Assembly: GCF_030265065.1 (NCBI RefSeq)
Contig: NC_080405.1
Coordinates: forward strand, 22,580,501 to 22,644,500
Reading direction: 5' to 3'
Source: Corythoichthys intestinalis
Taxonomy: Eukaryota > Chordata > Actinopteri > Syngnathiformes > Syngnathidae
DNA: 64,000 bases
Shown here in pieces: positions 1 to 21,613 of this stretch. Both the position numbers and the translations under genes were made by a program. Position 1 is the first letter of the stretch, and each line of letters opens with the position of its first letter. The notes under the pieces are model-generated. The model worked only from the letters and a program-made list of their open reading frames with translations. It was not told the origin of the DNA and searched no databases.

Positions 1-89
1 ATGAATGTTTCTGAAGGAATTTAACTCATTCACTGTCATTGCCTCCCAGTCAAAATGGATTGGGATTCCAGTCAGTGGCAGGCAGTTAG

Positions 90-278
90 TTGATTTTGAA
101 TCATCATTTACTTACATATAAAGGATCTCCATCCAGAACTGACTTTACCAAAGCAAAGCAGGCGTACTGGAGCAAAGAGAAGACTGCCGAAATACACATG
201 ATGAGGCCGTACAATTTCCCAAAGTGGCACGATGGGAAACTACAAGAACACAAAAAAGCGCAAAAACAAAAGCATTGA
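90..278 (+). CDS. possible 3' terminal exon or chance ORF, unrecognised
   Basis: An open frame ends in a lysine-rich tail at 276-278. Its central part (around FPKWHDGKLQEHKK) reads like ordinary protein. Acceptor-like AG dinucleotides lie near 120 and 133, so it could be the last exon of a plus-strand gene entering from the left. I do not recognise the family. It would lie inside the last introns of slc43a3 on the opposite strand, and chance is a real alternative. Confidence 0.18.
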   Translation: MILNHHLLTYKGSPSRTDFTKAKQAYWSKEKTAEIHMMRPYNFPKWHDGKLQEHKKAQKQKH

Positions 279-1155
279 AAGGGAATCTCGAATTTAAAGA
301 GTTGTAGTCTCTAATAAGCCACAATTGTTTTCTTTTACTACTATGTTATTAGAAACACATAAAATATTGCCATTGATTTTATATTAATATTTAGTATATG
401 TTTTCACCTAAGGAGCGAGCTATGTTTTATACACGTAATGGATGCTCGGGGTGATGACGTAGTTTTTCACTGTCACTAGACGAACACTACCGGTGTTCTG
501 CAATTCCTTCTGCGCGGCGAGAAGTCCAGCACATGCGCACATCGGTTAAAAGCGGCGTGTGCTTAATAATTGTGTTTTTAATGAGTCTTTTATTACCTTA
601 TCATTGCCTCAAAATACTCTTTGCATGTGTTTGTGTTGTCTTGTGGTAGCTTTAAAGCAGATTGTTGATCTGTTGATGACATTCGTCACATAGCGTATTT
701 AAACCACCCTCATTTGATATTACTACCTTTGAGTATTTTCTTAAGGCATCTTTAGTATGTTCTGTCTGTATGCATCTAAACAAAACAAGCTGAAAGCGCA
801 CGGTAGTATTTTGGGTGTCAAATTCGCCTCTTGAAGGACGTTTCGCCTTTGTAGCATATTTTGGCAGAAGACCGGTTTTGTCGTACTCTCGTTTGTCTCA
901 TCCCGTCTTTCCTGTTCATTTTGCTTTTGCTGCTAATTTTGTGAAATATCAACAGTTCCGTCATGTTCATTAATGTTCCTCTCAGGTTCAAATTGAAAGG
1001 GTTGAACAGATGACACGTTTAAGTCGCTAGAGTCATACTCTGGAAGCCCAGCAGTGTAACTCAGTGATGTCACCGCCCTGCGACGTTACTACTAGTTAAA
1101 CTAATTTTACATATTGTTAAAGATCGAAAAACATCAAGCAGTGTTTTATATCAAA
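279..1155. other. AT-rich sequence with no gene seen
   Basis: This lies within an slc43a3 intron. I searched the minus strand for the missing C-terminal slc43a3 exons (the FPSEHFGKLFG region of the human protein) and did not find them. No RNA gene or clear repeat structure is seen. Confidence 0.4.
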
Positions 1156-2019
1156 CAGTGTTGTTTACGTCAACGATGACTATAACGAAAATATTTCGTC
1201 AACGAACTATTTTTTCATGATGATGACGAGGCGATAACGAGCTAAAAACGTATCTTGGGAGGCTAAAACGTAACGACAACAATGCCAGTTTTCGTCTGAT
1301 GAGATGAAAACGAGATAAAAATGTGCCATAGTTTTCATCGCATGTTCACAATGTGTGACATTTTATGTGTCGTTAGCCTGCCTGGTTGTGTCACTCATGT
1401 GACGTACTGCAACCCCCCAACTCACCCACTAGGCTAGTGCCTCTCCAGTCCCCCCATTCCTTGTTTTGAGACACACACGGTAAGATTTGTCTTCTTATCT
1501 CGGCAACGGAGAATACGCAATGTTGTTTTAGCCTTGTAAGGTCTGTGCTGAGTGCTAAATGTAACTCTTAGCGCTAGCATGGCATTCACGTTCATGTTAG
1601 CATTAGGCTATTGCTAACAGAGGGTGTCCTCCTAAACTCTTGGACAACTTTTTTACAACAGTTTGTGACGTCCAGGTGAGTATAACTAATTGAAAATAAT
1701 GTAGCCTACTGTTTTCCTGCTGAGTGTGTATTATCACGTGATAGATTTGTAGATAGTACAATATGTGCTCAAATGTCATTGTTCATTGTAAATCTTATCT
1801 TCCTTATTTTTGGAGTGAAACTTTTGAATTTTACAGACGAAAATATTGAGTTAACGTCGACTAAAACTAGACGAAATTAGTCTGAGTTTCCGTCAACCAA
1901 AACTAGACAAAGACGAACACATTTTGAAATGACTAAAATATGACTAAGACTAATAAGTACTATCGTCCAAAAGACAAAAACTAAGACGAAAATTAAAATG
2001 GCTGCCAAAAACAACACTA
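1156..2019. mobile_element. hAT-like non-autonomous element (CAGTGTTGTTT family), copy 1
   Basis: The left end is CAGTGTTGTTT and the right end is AAACAACACTA, forming a short terminal inverted repeat. The flanks are ATATCAAA (1148-1155) and CTATCAAA (2020-2027), a 7 of 8 match and the 8-bp target duplication expected of hAT. The subterminal regions are rich in repeated CGTCAAC and ACTAAAA motifs. No transposase is visible. A second copy lies at 18162-19051. Confidence 0.85.
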
Positions 2020-2367
2020 CTATCAAATTATTTCAACTCATAATAACGTTTATCGTTTAAGAACTACAAGTCTTTATAATCTTGGATGCTTTTAAGGAAC
2101 ATTATGAAGACTTCAAGGGAGATACATGTGCAATTCACATAGAGACAATTCTTAGAAGAGTCAATTCCATATTTCATGCTGAATTTAACACATCCAAAAA
2201 CAGTAAGAACACTTTCCTGCTTTCCATTTTAGCGGTGCAAAGTTCAAATGATTTAATGTTTGTCACCTTAGCCTCCCAAATACAGCAGTCAACAAATGAC
2301 TTCACTGCTGGACTTTCCACAAAGATGAGATATTAATGGAGAAACCTGTGTGTGCTAGTTTACTCAC
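2020..2367. other. intronic sequence of slc43a3, nothing else seen
   Basis: This lies between the hAT copy and the last visible slc43a3 exon. An 84-residue plus-strand frame here shows no recognisable motif and is treated as chance. Confidence 0.4.
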
Positions 2368-12570
<10,203 letters not shown>

Positions 12571-14282
12571 CTGTGGACACACCTACCAAAAATGACTAAA
12601 TATCAGCGGTGGCTAGTCACGAAAGACAAACAATGTACTTTTTTGCTTACATAAGTAAATATTTTAGTTATTGCAGTTGAATTACTGGTAGGTACAGTAT
12701 TTTTCTAATGGCTTTTTACTCTTAGTTTTACATTAGAAAACATACTTCTTTCCTTATCAAGGCTACAGTAGATACATTTGACAATGACTGCGCGATGTAA
12801 AGAAACTACAAATAGACAGAGGAGAAGTTAACAACATGGATGTTTTGGTTAAGTATTACGTTACTTCATCTTAGCATTCCCAAAATGCAGCCTAGCCAAA
12901 GTCGTGATCATTTTAGCAGTTCTCCTGCCGCTAACCTTTTTTTTCTCAGTCATAGTGTTTAGTGTTTTGTGTAGTGAATCACATCTCTCCATTCCTCAGA
13001 AGCATTTCAACAGTTGTTGGTGTTTATTAACTCATTAAACCAACATGGGCACAAAGAAAGTCTTAGGTGTCCCTTTAATGATGGAAAAAGAAGTAGACGT
13101 CATAAATTCAAAATGACCAAAAAGGTAAAAACTGTTTTTAATGTTTCTCATACAATTTGTTCAGAATTTATAATTGTTTTACGTAGCTTGCAGTATAGTT
13201 GGTTTCACATTATTTGAATATATTGCATTTTTATTTGTGCCTTACTCCACTTGCACTGCACAATATAGAATTATTGACTATTGCTTATATATTATATGCG
13301 TTTTTATTAATTGAATGTATCTTTTTTGATTGTTAAAACACACCTATTTTCTTTTATCTGCATATCGCAAGGTATTCTATCCTACTATAGAGTCATGGAT
13401 GAGCTGGAACCTATCCAATTTACAGTTTAATAAGTAGGAAACAGGACAGACTTGTTGCCACTCAATCACAGAAAAGTAACAAAACATATACCAACAATTT
13501 CTGTTTTTTATCAAATCGATTTTCACAAACTTCAGCGTAAATGTAACTCGTTAATTCAGCAAATAGTTATTAGTTTAGTTGATTTTGAACAAAAAATTTC
13601 GCTTAATAAAGAAAAAAATTTATACAGACCTTTGAAGCTCACTTTTGTGCCTTTGTGGATCTCACTGGTCACATCTCCATATGCACTGACTCATTCTGTT
13701 CCTTATAAATAGTTCAACTCCTACTTCCTCTTGCCTTAAGGTTTCCTGCCTCTCTTCCTTTATCAATCCCTCACAGCAGTGCCAAAATCTACACCACGTT
13801 AGTTAGTTGGAAATAAACACCTAAAAAAACCAAATGCGCTGCACAGGTCTACTGCAGCTATGATGAAAGTAGTACAAATGCTGCAACACTTGTTTCGTTC
13901 AGTCTAAAGGTCATGTGACTAGAACAAGGGGGAGAAATGTTGAGGGTTGATTGGAAACAGACACGAAAGCATTCTTCTGAGCGCTCACCATCCCACAGTA
14001 ACGAAAGCACAAAAGAACAGAAACATGACTTTGAAATTCATGGGCATTTTTTTTTCATAATTTAAGAACAAAAAAGTGAACTTCTCATCCCAGTCATGAA
14101 TTTTAATTTCACCTCAGGCAACAAGAATAAAAAACAAACAAACAAAAAAACAAGATTAAGGAGAATGAAATCAATTGTAACTCTTCTATGTGTCGAGAAA
14201 AAAAGTGTTATGAAATACAGTATACCCAATCAAATATTATTTTAAGAATTTTGTTAATAATAAAAAGATACTGTCCAAAAAC
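12571..14282. other. slc43a3 upstream intron or 5' region, no gene recognised
   Basis: The slc43a3 acceptor at 12571-12572 implies a 5' untranslated exon somewhere to the right, but I could not place it. No paired repeats or coding exon were seen. Confidence 0.35.
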
Positions 14283-14477
14283 ATCAGTGGTGTCCAAACT
14301 ACGGCCTGTAGGTCAACTGCGGCTCGTTGCCCAATTTTTATTGGCCCGCAGCAAATTATGAAAATATCATTATGTTACTTAAACAGTTTCTCTTCATATT
14401 TGCTCAAGGGTCAAACATTTTGAAATCAATGTCAGAAACTGTGTAGAATTTCAGTATTTAGTTATACATTATTAATA

Positions 14478-15961
14478 CACTGCTGGCCAAAAGTATTGGC
14501 ACCCCTGCAGTTCTGTCAGATAATGCTCAATTTCTCCCAGTAAATGACTGCAATTACAAATGCTTTGGTAGTAACAGCTTCATTTATTTTGCTTGCAATG
14601 AAAAAACAAAAGAGAATGGGAAAAAAAAAAATCATTATCATTTTACACAAAACTCCAAAAAATGGGCCGGACAAAAGTATTGGCACCCTTTGAAAAATCA
14701 TGTGATGCTTCTCTAATTTGTGTAATTAACAGCACCTGTTACTTACCTGTGGCACATAACAGGTGGTGGCAATAACTAAATCACACTTGCAGCCAGTTAA
14801 AATGGATTAAAGTTGACTCAACCTCTGTCCTGTGTCCTTGTGTTTACCACATTGAGCATGGAGAAAAGAAAGAAGACCAAAGAACTATCTGAGGATTCGA
14901 GAAGCAATGGGCAATCTCAAGGCTACAAGTCCATATCCAAAGACCTGAATGTTCCTGTGTCTACCGTGTGCCATGTCATCAATAAATGTAAAGCCTATGG
15001 GACTGTGGCTAACCTTCTTAGATGTGGACGGAAAGGAAGAATTTACGAGAGATATCAACGAAAGATTGTACGGATGGTGGATAAAGAACCTCGACTAACA
15101 TCCAAACAAGTTCAAGCTGTCCTGCAATCTGAGGGTACAACAATGTGAGTTTGCCAAAACAAGCCAAAAATGTTTTGGAAGAATGTTCTCTGGTCAGATG
15201 AGACAAAAGTAGAGCTTTTCGGAAAAAGGCATCAACATAGACTTTACAGGAAATAAATGAGGCCTTCAAAGAAAAGAACCCACAGTCAAACATGGCGGAG
15301 GTTCCCTGATGTTTTGGGCTTGCTTTGCTGCCTCTGGCACTGGACTGCTTGACCGTGTGCATGGCATTATGAAGTCTGAAAACTACCTACAAATTTTGCA
15401 GCATAATGTAGGGCATAGTGTGAAAAATCTGGGTCTCCTTCAGAGGTCATGGGTCTTCCAGCAGGACAATGACCCAAAACACACTAGAAAATGGTTTGAG
15501 AGAAAGCACTGGATACTTCTAAAGTGGCTAGCAATGAGTCCAGACCTGAATCCCATAGAACACCCGTGGAAAGATCTGAAAATGGCAGTTTGGAGAAGGC
15601 ACCCTTCCAATCTCAGAGACCTGGAGCAGTTGTCCACAGAAGAATGGTCTAAAATTCCTGCAGAGCATTGTAAGAAACTCATGGATGGATAAGGGAGGCG
15701 GTTGTTCGCAGTTATATTGTCTAAAGGTTGTGCTGCCAAGTATTAGGCTGACGGTGAAAACATCTTTGTCTGGCCCATTTTTGGAGTTTTGTGTAAAATG
15801 ATCATGATTCCATTTTTTTCATTCTCTTTTGTGTTTTTCATTGCAAGCTAAATAAATGAAGATATTGCTACCAAAGCATTTGTAATTGCCATCATTTTCT
15901 GGGAGAAATCTTGCATTATCTGACAGAATTGCAGGGGTGCCAATACTTTTGGCCAGCAGTG
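14478..15961 (+). mobile_element. Tc1-like element with complete ends, broken transposase
   Basis: Both ends are intact: CACTGCTGGCCAAAAGTATT at 14478 and its mirror ending at 15961, flanked by TA (14476-14477 and 15962-15963). The internal gene is broken. An N-terminal piece (14855-15148) has the paired-type DNA-binding region. A segment before the first catalytic aspartate is deleted. A C-terminal piece (15309-15692) keeps the QQDNDPKHT and [11 protein letters not shown] motifs carrying the second Asp and the Glu. It is a sibling of 7228-8726. Confidence 0.92.
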
Positions 15962-16010
15962 TATATTCGAAAAATTATACAATGTGGTAAATCATTGACC
16001 TATCTTCGTA

Positions 16011-17595
16011 TAAAGTATTTGATACACTGCCGATTTTGCTGGTTTTCCCACTTGCAAAGCATGTAGAGGTCTGTAATTTGTATCATAAGTTCTCTTCAAC
16101 TGTGAGGGACAGAATCTAATACAAAAAAAACAGAAAATCACGTTGTATGATTTTTAAATAATAAATTTGCATTTAATTGCATGAAATAAGTATTTGATAC
16201 ATTACAAAAATCGAACTTAATATTTGGTACAGAAACCTTTGTTTTCTATTACAGATATCAAACGTTTCCTGTAGTCCTTGACAAGGTTTGCACACACTGC
16301 AGCAGGGATTTTGGCCCACTCCTCCATGCAGATCTTCTCCAGAGCCTTCAGATTTCGGGGCTGCTGCCGGGCAACACGGACTTTCAATTCCCTCCATAGA
16401 TTTTCTATCGGGTTCAGATCTGGTGACTGGCTAGGCCACTCCAGGACCTTAAAATGCTTCTTACGGAACCACTCTTTAGTTGCCTTGGCTGTGTGCTTTG
16501 GTTTGTTGTCATGCTGGAAGACCCAGCCACGACCCATGTTCAGGCCTCTCACTGAAGGAAGGAGGTTGTCAGCCAAGATCTGGCGATACATAGTCCCATC
16601 CATCCTCCCCTCAATACGGTGCAGTCGTCCTGTACCCTTGGCAGAGAAGCAGCCCCAAAAGATGATGTTTCGTCCTCCATGTTTCACGGTTGGGATGGTG
16701 TTCTTGGGGTTGTACTCCTCCTTCTTTTTCCTCCAAACACGACGAGCCGAGTTTAGACCAAAAAGTTCAATTTTAGTCTCATCCGACCACATGACCTTCC
16801 CCCATTGCTCCTCTGGATCATCCAGATGGTCAGTGGCAAACTTCAGACGTGTCTGGACATGCACTGGCTTCAGAAGCGGGACCTTGCGTGCGATGTAGGA
16901 TTTTAATCCATGACGGCGTAATGTGTTTGCGATGGTTTTCTTCGCGACTGTGGTTCCAGCTCTCTTCAGATCATTGACCAGGTCCTGCCGTGTAGTTCTG
17001 GGCTGATCCCTCACCTTCCTCATGATAAGTGATGCCCCACGAGGTGAGATCTTGCATGGAGCCCCAGAACGAGGCAGATTGACCGTCAACTTGAACTTCT
17101 TCCATTTTCTAATAATCGCTCCAAAAGTTGTTACCTTCTCGCCAAGCTGCTTGCTTATTTTCCTGTAGCCCATCCCAACCTTGTGCAGGTCTATTATTTT
17201 ATCCCTGATGTCCTTACACAGCTCTTTGGTCTTGGCCATTGTGGAGAGGTCGGAGTTTGTTTGTTTGAGCATGTGAACAGGTGTCTTTTATACAGGTAAC
17301 AAGTTCAAACAGGTGCCGTTACTTACGGTAATGAGTGGAGAACAGGAGGGGTTCTAAAAAAGAACTAAGAGCCGAAATATTTACTAGTTGGTAATGTATC
17401 AAATACTTATTTCAGGCAGTTAAATACAAATATATTATTTAAAAATTATTCAATGTGATTTTCTGGATTTTTGTATTAGCTTCCGTCCCTCACAGTTGAA
17501 GAAAACTTATGTTACAAATTAAATACCTCTACATGGCTTGCAAGTGGGAAAACCAGCAAAATCAGCAGTGTATCAAATACTTTTTCTCCCCACTG
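16011..17595 (-). mobile_element. Tc1-like element with IR/DR-type ends and intact transposase frame
   Basis: Inverted repeats of about 200 bp flank the gene. Each has an outer ATTTGATACACTG block and an inner AAGTATTTGATACATTAC block (near 16190 and 17395), the inverted-repeat/direct-repeat layout known from Sleeping Beauty-like elements. The right end CTCCCCACTG finishes at 17595 before TA. The left end starts at the AAGTATTTGATAC block and lacks the outermost ~13 bp, so this copy is probably immobile. Confidence 0.88.
16217..17272 (-). CDS. Tc1-like DD34E transposase, full-length frame
   Basis: The frame of 351 codons has no internal stop. The conserved start is probably the second Met (residue 12, MAKTKEL, at 17239), giving the usual 340 residues. 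An N-terminal paired-like helix-turn-helix pair (residues 15-120) would bind the terminal repeats. The catalytic residues are Asp164 ([11 protein letters not shown]), Asp255 ([10 protein letters not shown]) and Glu290 ([11 protein letters not shown]), with 34 residues between the last two. The glycine-rich [18 protein letters not shown] block lies between. The enzyme would cut and paste its element at TA sites in the nucleus. The frame looks intact, but the element's left tip is missing, so any activity would be on other copies. Confidence 0.92.
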   Translation of the reverse strand: MLKQTNSDLSTMAKTKELCKDIRDKIIDLHKVGMGYRKISKQLGEKVTTFGAIIRKWKKFKLTVNLPRSGAPCKISPRGASLIMRKVRDQPRTTRQDLVNDLKRAGTTVAKKTIANTLRRHGLKSYIARKVPLLKPVHVQTRLKFATDHLDDPEEQWGKVMWSDETKIELFGLNSARRVWRKKKEEYNPKNTIPTVKHGGRNIIFWGCFSAKGTGRLHRIEGRMDGTMYRQILADNLLPSVRGLNMGRGWVFQHDNKPKHTAKATKEWFRKKHFKVLEWPSQSPDLNPIENLWRELKVRVARQQPRNLKALEKICMEEWAKIPAAVCANLVKDYRKRLISVIENKGFCTKY

Positions 17596-17708
17596 TATAC
17601 CAGGTTATTAATGAGTTCTGTTCCTCGGTTGGCGACGTAAACCGAATAAATGCGTCAAAATTAACCCTTTAAGTATCCCCAAAACACACCCTAATTCTCA
17701 AAGTCGGG

Positions 17709-18120
17709 TGATATGCCTTGAGTTTAGTTGTGTTAGGTTTGTGCCCTTGTGTGTCTTGTCATGTGATTTTCCATAGATTTCCCCTGTTGTGGCCTGCTCC
17801 TTGTGTCTTGACCAGTCCACTGCCTCTTGTATCAACCACCTGTGTCTCATTGTCTCATAATGTCTGTATTTAAGTTCCTAAAGTACTGTCTGTTATTGTT
17901 CGGTCATTGTCAATCCATGTGTCTATCCCAAGATTTGTTCATGTCTATTTCGCCATCCGTAGCCCACGTGTTCCTTCATCCTCTTCTAATTAAGTTTTTA
18001 TGCCTTTTTGTTGGTACTTTGTGTTTTTGTTCGTTATCAATAAAGCGTTTTGAGTCACTCGGCCTTGCCTCCCTGGTGTTTTCCGTGCTTTTGGGTCCAC
18101 CATGCCCAAGCGTCGTGACA
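17709..18120 (+). mobile_element. solo LTR of a retrovirus-like element (fossil)
   Basis: It begins TGATATG and ends CGTGACA, flanked by an exact 5-bp duplication TCGGG (17704-17708 and 18121-18125). A TATA-like TATTTAAG lies near 17866 and an AATAAA near 18040, in the order expected of an LTR. No internal region is present, so it is a recombined remnant. The family cannot be fixed from the LTR alone; a 5-bp duplication suits Gypsy-type elements. Confidence 0.65.
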
Positions 18121-18161
18121 TCGGGTACGTCGTAAACCGGGTACTATACCTGTATATATAC

Positions 18162-19051
18162 CAGTGTTGTTTTCGTCAACTATGACTATAACTAAAATAT
18201 TTCGTCGACAAACAACTTTTTTATGACGATGACGAGACGATAACAAGCTAAAAACTTGTCTTGGGAGACGAAAACGTAACAACATGAATGCCAGTTTTCG
18301 TCTGAAGAGACGAGAACGAGACGAAAATGTGCCATAGTTTTTGTCACATGTTCACAGTGCCTGCCTGGTTCTGTCACTCATGTGACGTGCTGTGCCCCCT
18401 GGCAATTCACCCACTAGTGTCCTCTCTAGTCTTCCCATTGCCTGTTTTGAGATACACACGCTAAGATTAGTCTTCTAAAAAATATGCAATGTTGCTTTAG
18501 CAAATCACACACTAAATGTAACTCTTAGCTTTAGCATAGCATTCATGTTCTCGTTAGTATCAGGCTATTGTCCTCTTAAACTCGCTGTGCTAAGTGATCA
18601 TCACACATTAATTGCAACTCATAGCATTAGTATAGCATTCGCATTCACGTTAGCATCAGGCTATTGTTAACGGTGAGCATCCTCTTAAACTCTCTGTGCT
18701 GCGTGATCATCACACACTAAATGTAACTCGTAGCGTTAGCATAGTATTCACGTTCGCATTAGCATCAAGCTATTGCTAACGGCCTGAGTCCTCTTAAACT
18801 CTCAGACAATTTTTTTTTTACATACAGTTCATGGTGTCCTGGTGGGTAATTTTTTTTTTTTCATTTCGAAAACATTTTTATTAAACGTCAACTAAAACTA
18901 GACAAAATTAATCTTGAATTTTCGTCAACAAAAACTAGACGAAGACAAACAAATTTTGAGATGACTAAAATATGACTAAGACTAACAAGTATTGTCGTCC
19001 AAAAGAGTAAGACTAAGACCAAAATTAAAAAGGCTGCCAAAAACAACACCA
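18162..19051. mobile_element. hAT-like non-autonomous element (CAGTGTTGTTT family), copy 2
   Basis: The left end is CAGTGTTGTTT and the right end AAACAACACCA. Flanks ATATATAC (18154-18161) and ATATTTAC (19052-19059) match at 7 of 8 positions. Between about 18494 and 18810 it holds three tandem units of ~110-125 bp built on AAATGTAACTC...GTTAGCATAG...CTCTTAAACTC, where copy 1 has one. Confidence 0.85.
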
Positions 19052-19061
19052 ATATTTACAT

Positions 19062-20070
19062 TATATATGTATATACATGGCGGAAAACACAGACAAGAAT
19101 GAAAAAGCAGTTTCTGCTCTTGCACTCGTCTCTAAAATAAACCGCTGTATTTAAGCCAAAACAACTGTTGTGTTTAATAGAACAATATGTCTACATGCTG
19201 CCATAGCAGATTCATGGCGCATTAAGCTATTAACTATTTTTAATTTGTCAATTTTACTCTGGAAACCCACGTTTACAGACGTTGCGCAATCGCTTTTGTG
19301 TCAACCCAGCTATAAAAGAAGGTAAGTAATAACATTTATTTACAAAATGTCATTTTAGCTTAGAATTATTAATTGATGTCTAATATTTTGTTTAAAAAAA
19401 AAAAACAACTTAAAAAAGTTATTCACTCGCATATTTTAATCTTTTAAACAAATTACGTCACAATGAAAAAAATGGCGTCTGTAAAAAAGTCACAGATATC
19501 TACCTCATTACTATCGATTAATTGTATTTTTTTTCTTACTGCCGCATTTCCCCCAATAAGTTAGATGATAAATAATCGATCCAAACAAAGAAAAATTGGA
19601 AAATAACGTTTAATAGGGTAAATATATGAAAAAGAACATCTCGACCACTCCTTGATGTCCGCAATTTCTGCATCGCGACCCTTGTTATATTACCATGTTT
19701 CACCCATAAAATCCCCCCCAAAATCCGGCTGTGACCATTCACATCTCTGTCGATGATACATGCTACATGGCTACATGGAGTTTTTGGATCGAAACAAGGT
19801 AAGTATACGATAATATCTCGTTAAAATTGTGGTGTCTTTAATTCTGCTCTCACATGCTCTCACCTCCAGTTAGGGTTTTGCTGTTTAAATTTTTTTTTGT
19901 AGATGCCCTCCTGTTGAAAAATTTTCTTCCCCTAGAAAATTGAGATTTTAAGCTTTCCAATGATGTATCACACATGCATATAGGACAATTTTGAAATTTG
20001 GCCAAATTGGGGATCTCAGAGCGGAACTTCAAGTTACTTTAGTGTTTTCCGCCATTTATATACATATATG
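19062..20070. mobile_element. unclassified inverted-repeat element (GGCGGAAAACAC family), copy B, best preserved
   Basis: The tips mirror one another: ATATACATGGCGGAAAACAC at 19072-19091 and GTGTTTTCCGCCAT near 20042-20055, with extended TATATATGTATATA sequence outside. The body matches copies A and C. There is no open frame, so it is non-autonomous. Superfamily is unresolved because an AT-rich flank hides any target duplication. Confidence 0.7.
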
Positions 20071-21295
20071 TGTGTAAGTGTGTGTGTTTTTGATGGTGGT
20101 GGTGGTGTGTGTGTGTGTGGGGGGGGTGTTAATGGCAGACAAGTGAAATTGGAAGGATTAGACTTTTCTGATAGTGGCCCTCGGCGAAAAAGGTTTGGAC
20201 ACCCCTACATGGTTAAAGAGGATTGGTGAAGATAAATGCAGAGACAGAACTGTTTTCTGGCAGGTGGAAATCTGTTTTCTACTATTGTTTTCCCGATTTA
20301 AAAAATGTTGAGGTATGATATGACAGCCAGCCACTTTATAGTGCCTCGTTTTCGCAGCGACTGTGAATGTTAAGTGCACTAATTTATTTAGTTGCCTTCT
20401 TTGTGCAAGCATCTGAAAATGCAGCCCATGTAAACAATGAAGATGAAACAAATGAACTTCTGAACTACAAAGTATGACCACACCTTGACCACTTATCGTA
20501 ACAATCCAACTACGTTTTGATGAATATTTTTGAAAGGCACGCATCATTCTGAAATAGAGGAACACCAAAACAACAGTGCCCACATCAGCAAACATTTTGG
20601 GCAACTTGTGATCCAATGTCATTAAAAATTGAGATTCAACTGGAAAAAGAGTCAAAATAGAGGCGAACACGGGATTCTCTTTCCTAATCATTACTTCCTC
20701 TTTTGTAAAATGTTGCAGGCAGAAATGATGACATTAGATCGAAAACATGACGTGTGTTGTGTAACTTATAGTGCAAACTATACAAGTTTTGCATTCAAAG
20801 TAAGTGGTTTGATTTTATCATAGTCAGAAAGCTATCATTCTGTTTCTTTTTGATTGACTGTTTTTCTTGAAGACAATTAAAACCCTGAGCAAACCAAAAA
20901 CCCACCCTTTTCATACATACATACATACATACATTTTATTTAAGATTACATTGGTGCCTTGAGGCAAAAGTTTAATTTGTTCCTTGCCCCAAGCTTATAA
21001 CTCAAAACATTCGCATCTCAAGATGTATTTCCTTACTGGAATGTGTGCAGATACCATTATTATTATTATTTTAATCATAAGAAAATATATGATGAGCCTC
21101 CAAAAAATGAGACATGTGACAAATTTGACGGGATGATTTCACTACATCTATATTAGTCAACATTGTAAGACCACATGCTCTCATTTTCAGATCCTCTTCC
21201 TCAGACCAAAAGGCCCTACTTTCCATTGCTCACCCAGTCTATATTCACAAATTTGTTGTGTAATGGCAGCTCCTCGTGGCCATTTAAGGCTATTG

Positions 21296-21460
<165 letters not shown>

Positions 21461-21613
21461 CATAGAACCTGCAGATGCATGTGTTGACTTGCATCCATCA
21501 AAATTTTCTAGAGAGAAATTTCTAATTCTAAGTGCATCAAATGTGATATATATAGCAATAAAGGGTTCAAACTTGAACAAAACAATATGGCATTCAATGT
21601 TCACAAGCAATTA

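Noticed and set aside
16278-16898. 206-residue plus-strand frame
   Set aside because: It is antisense to the intact transposase at 16217-17272, which explains the openness.
20158-20691. 177-residue minus-strand frame
   Set aside because: No domain, signal or splice context was recognised; flanking hAT-like tip sequence (GGTTTGGACACCCCT at 20190) suggests repeat material.
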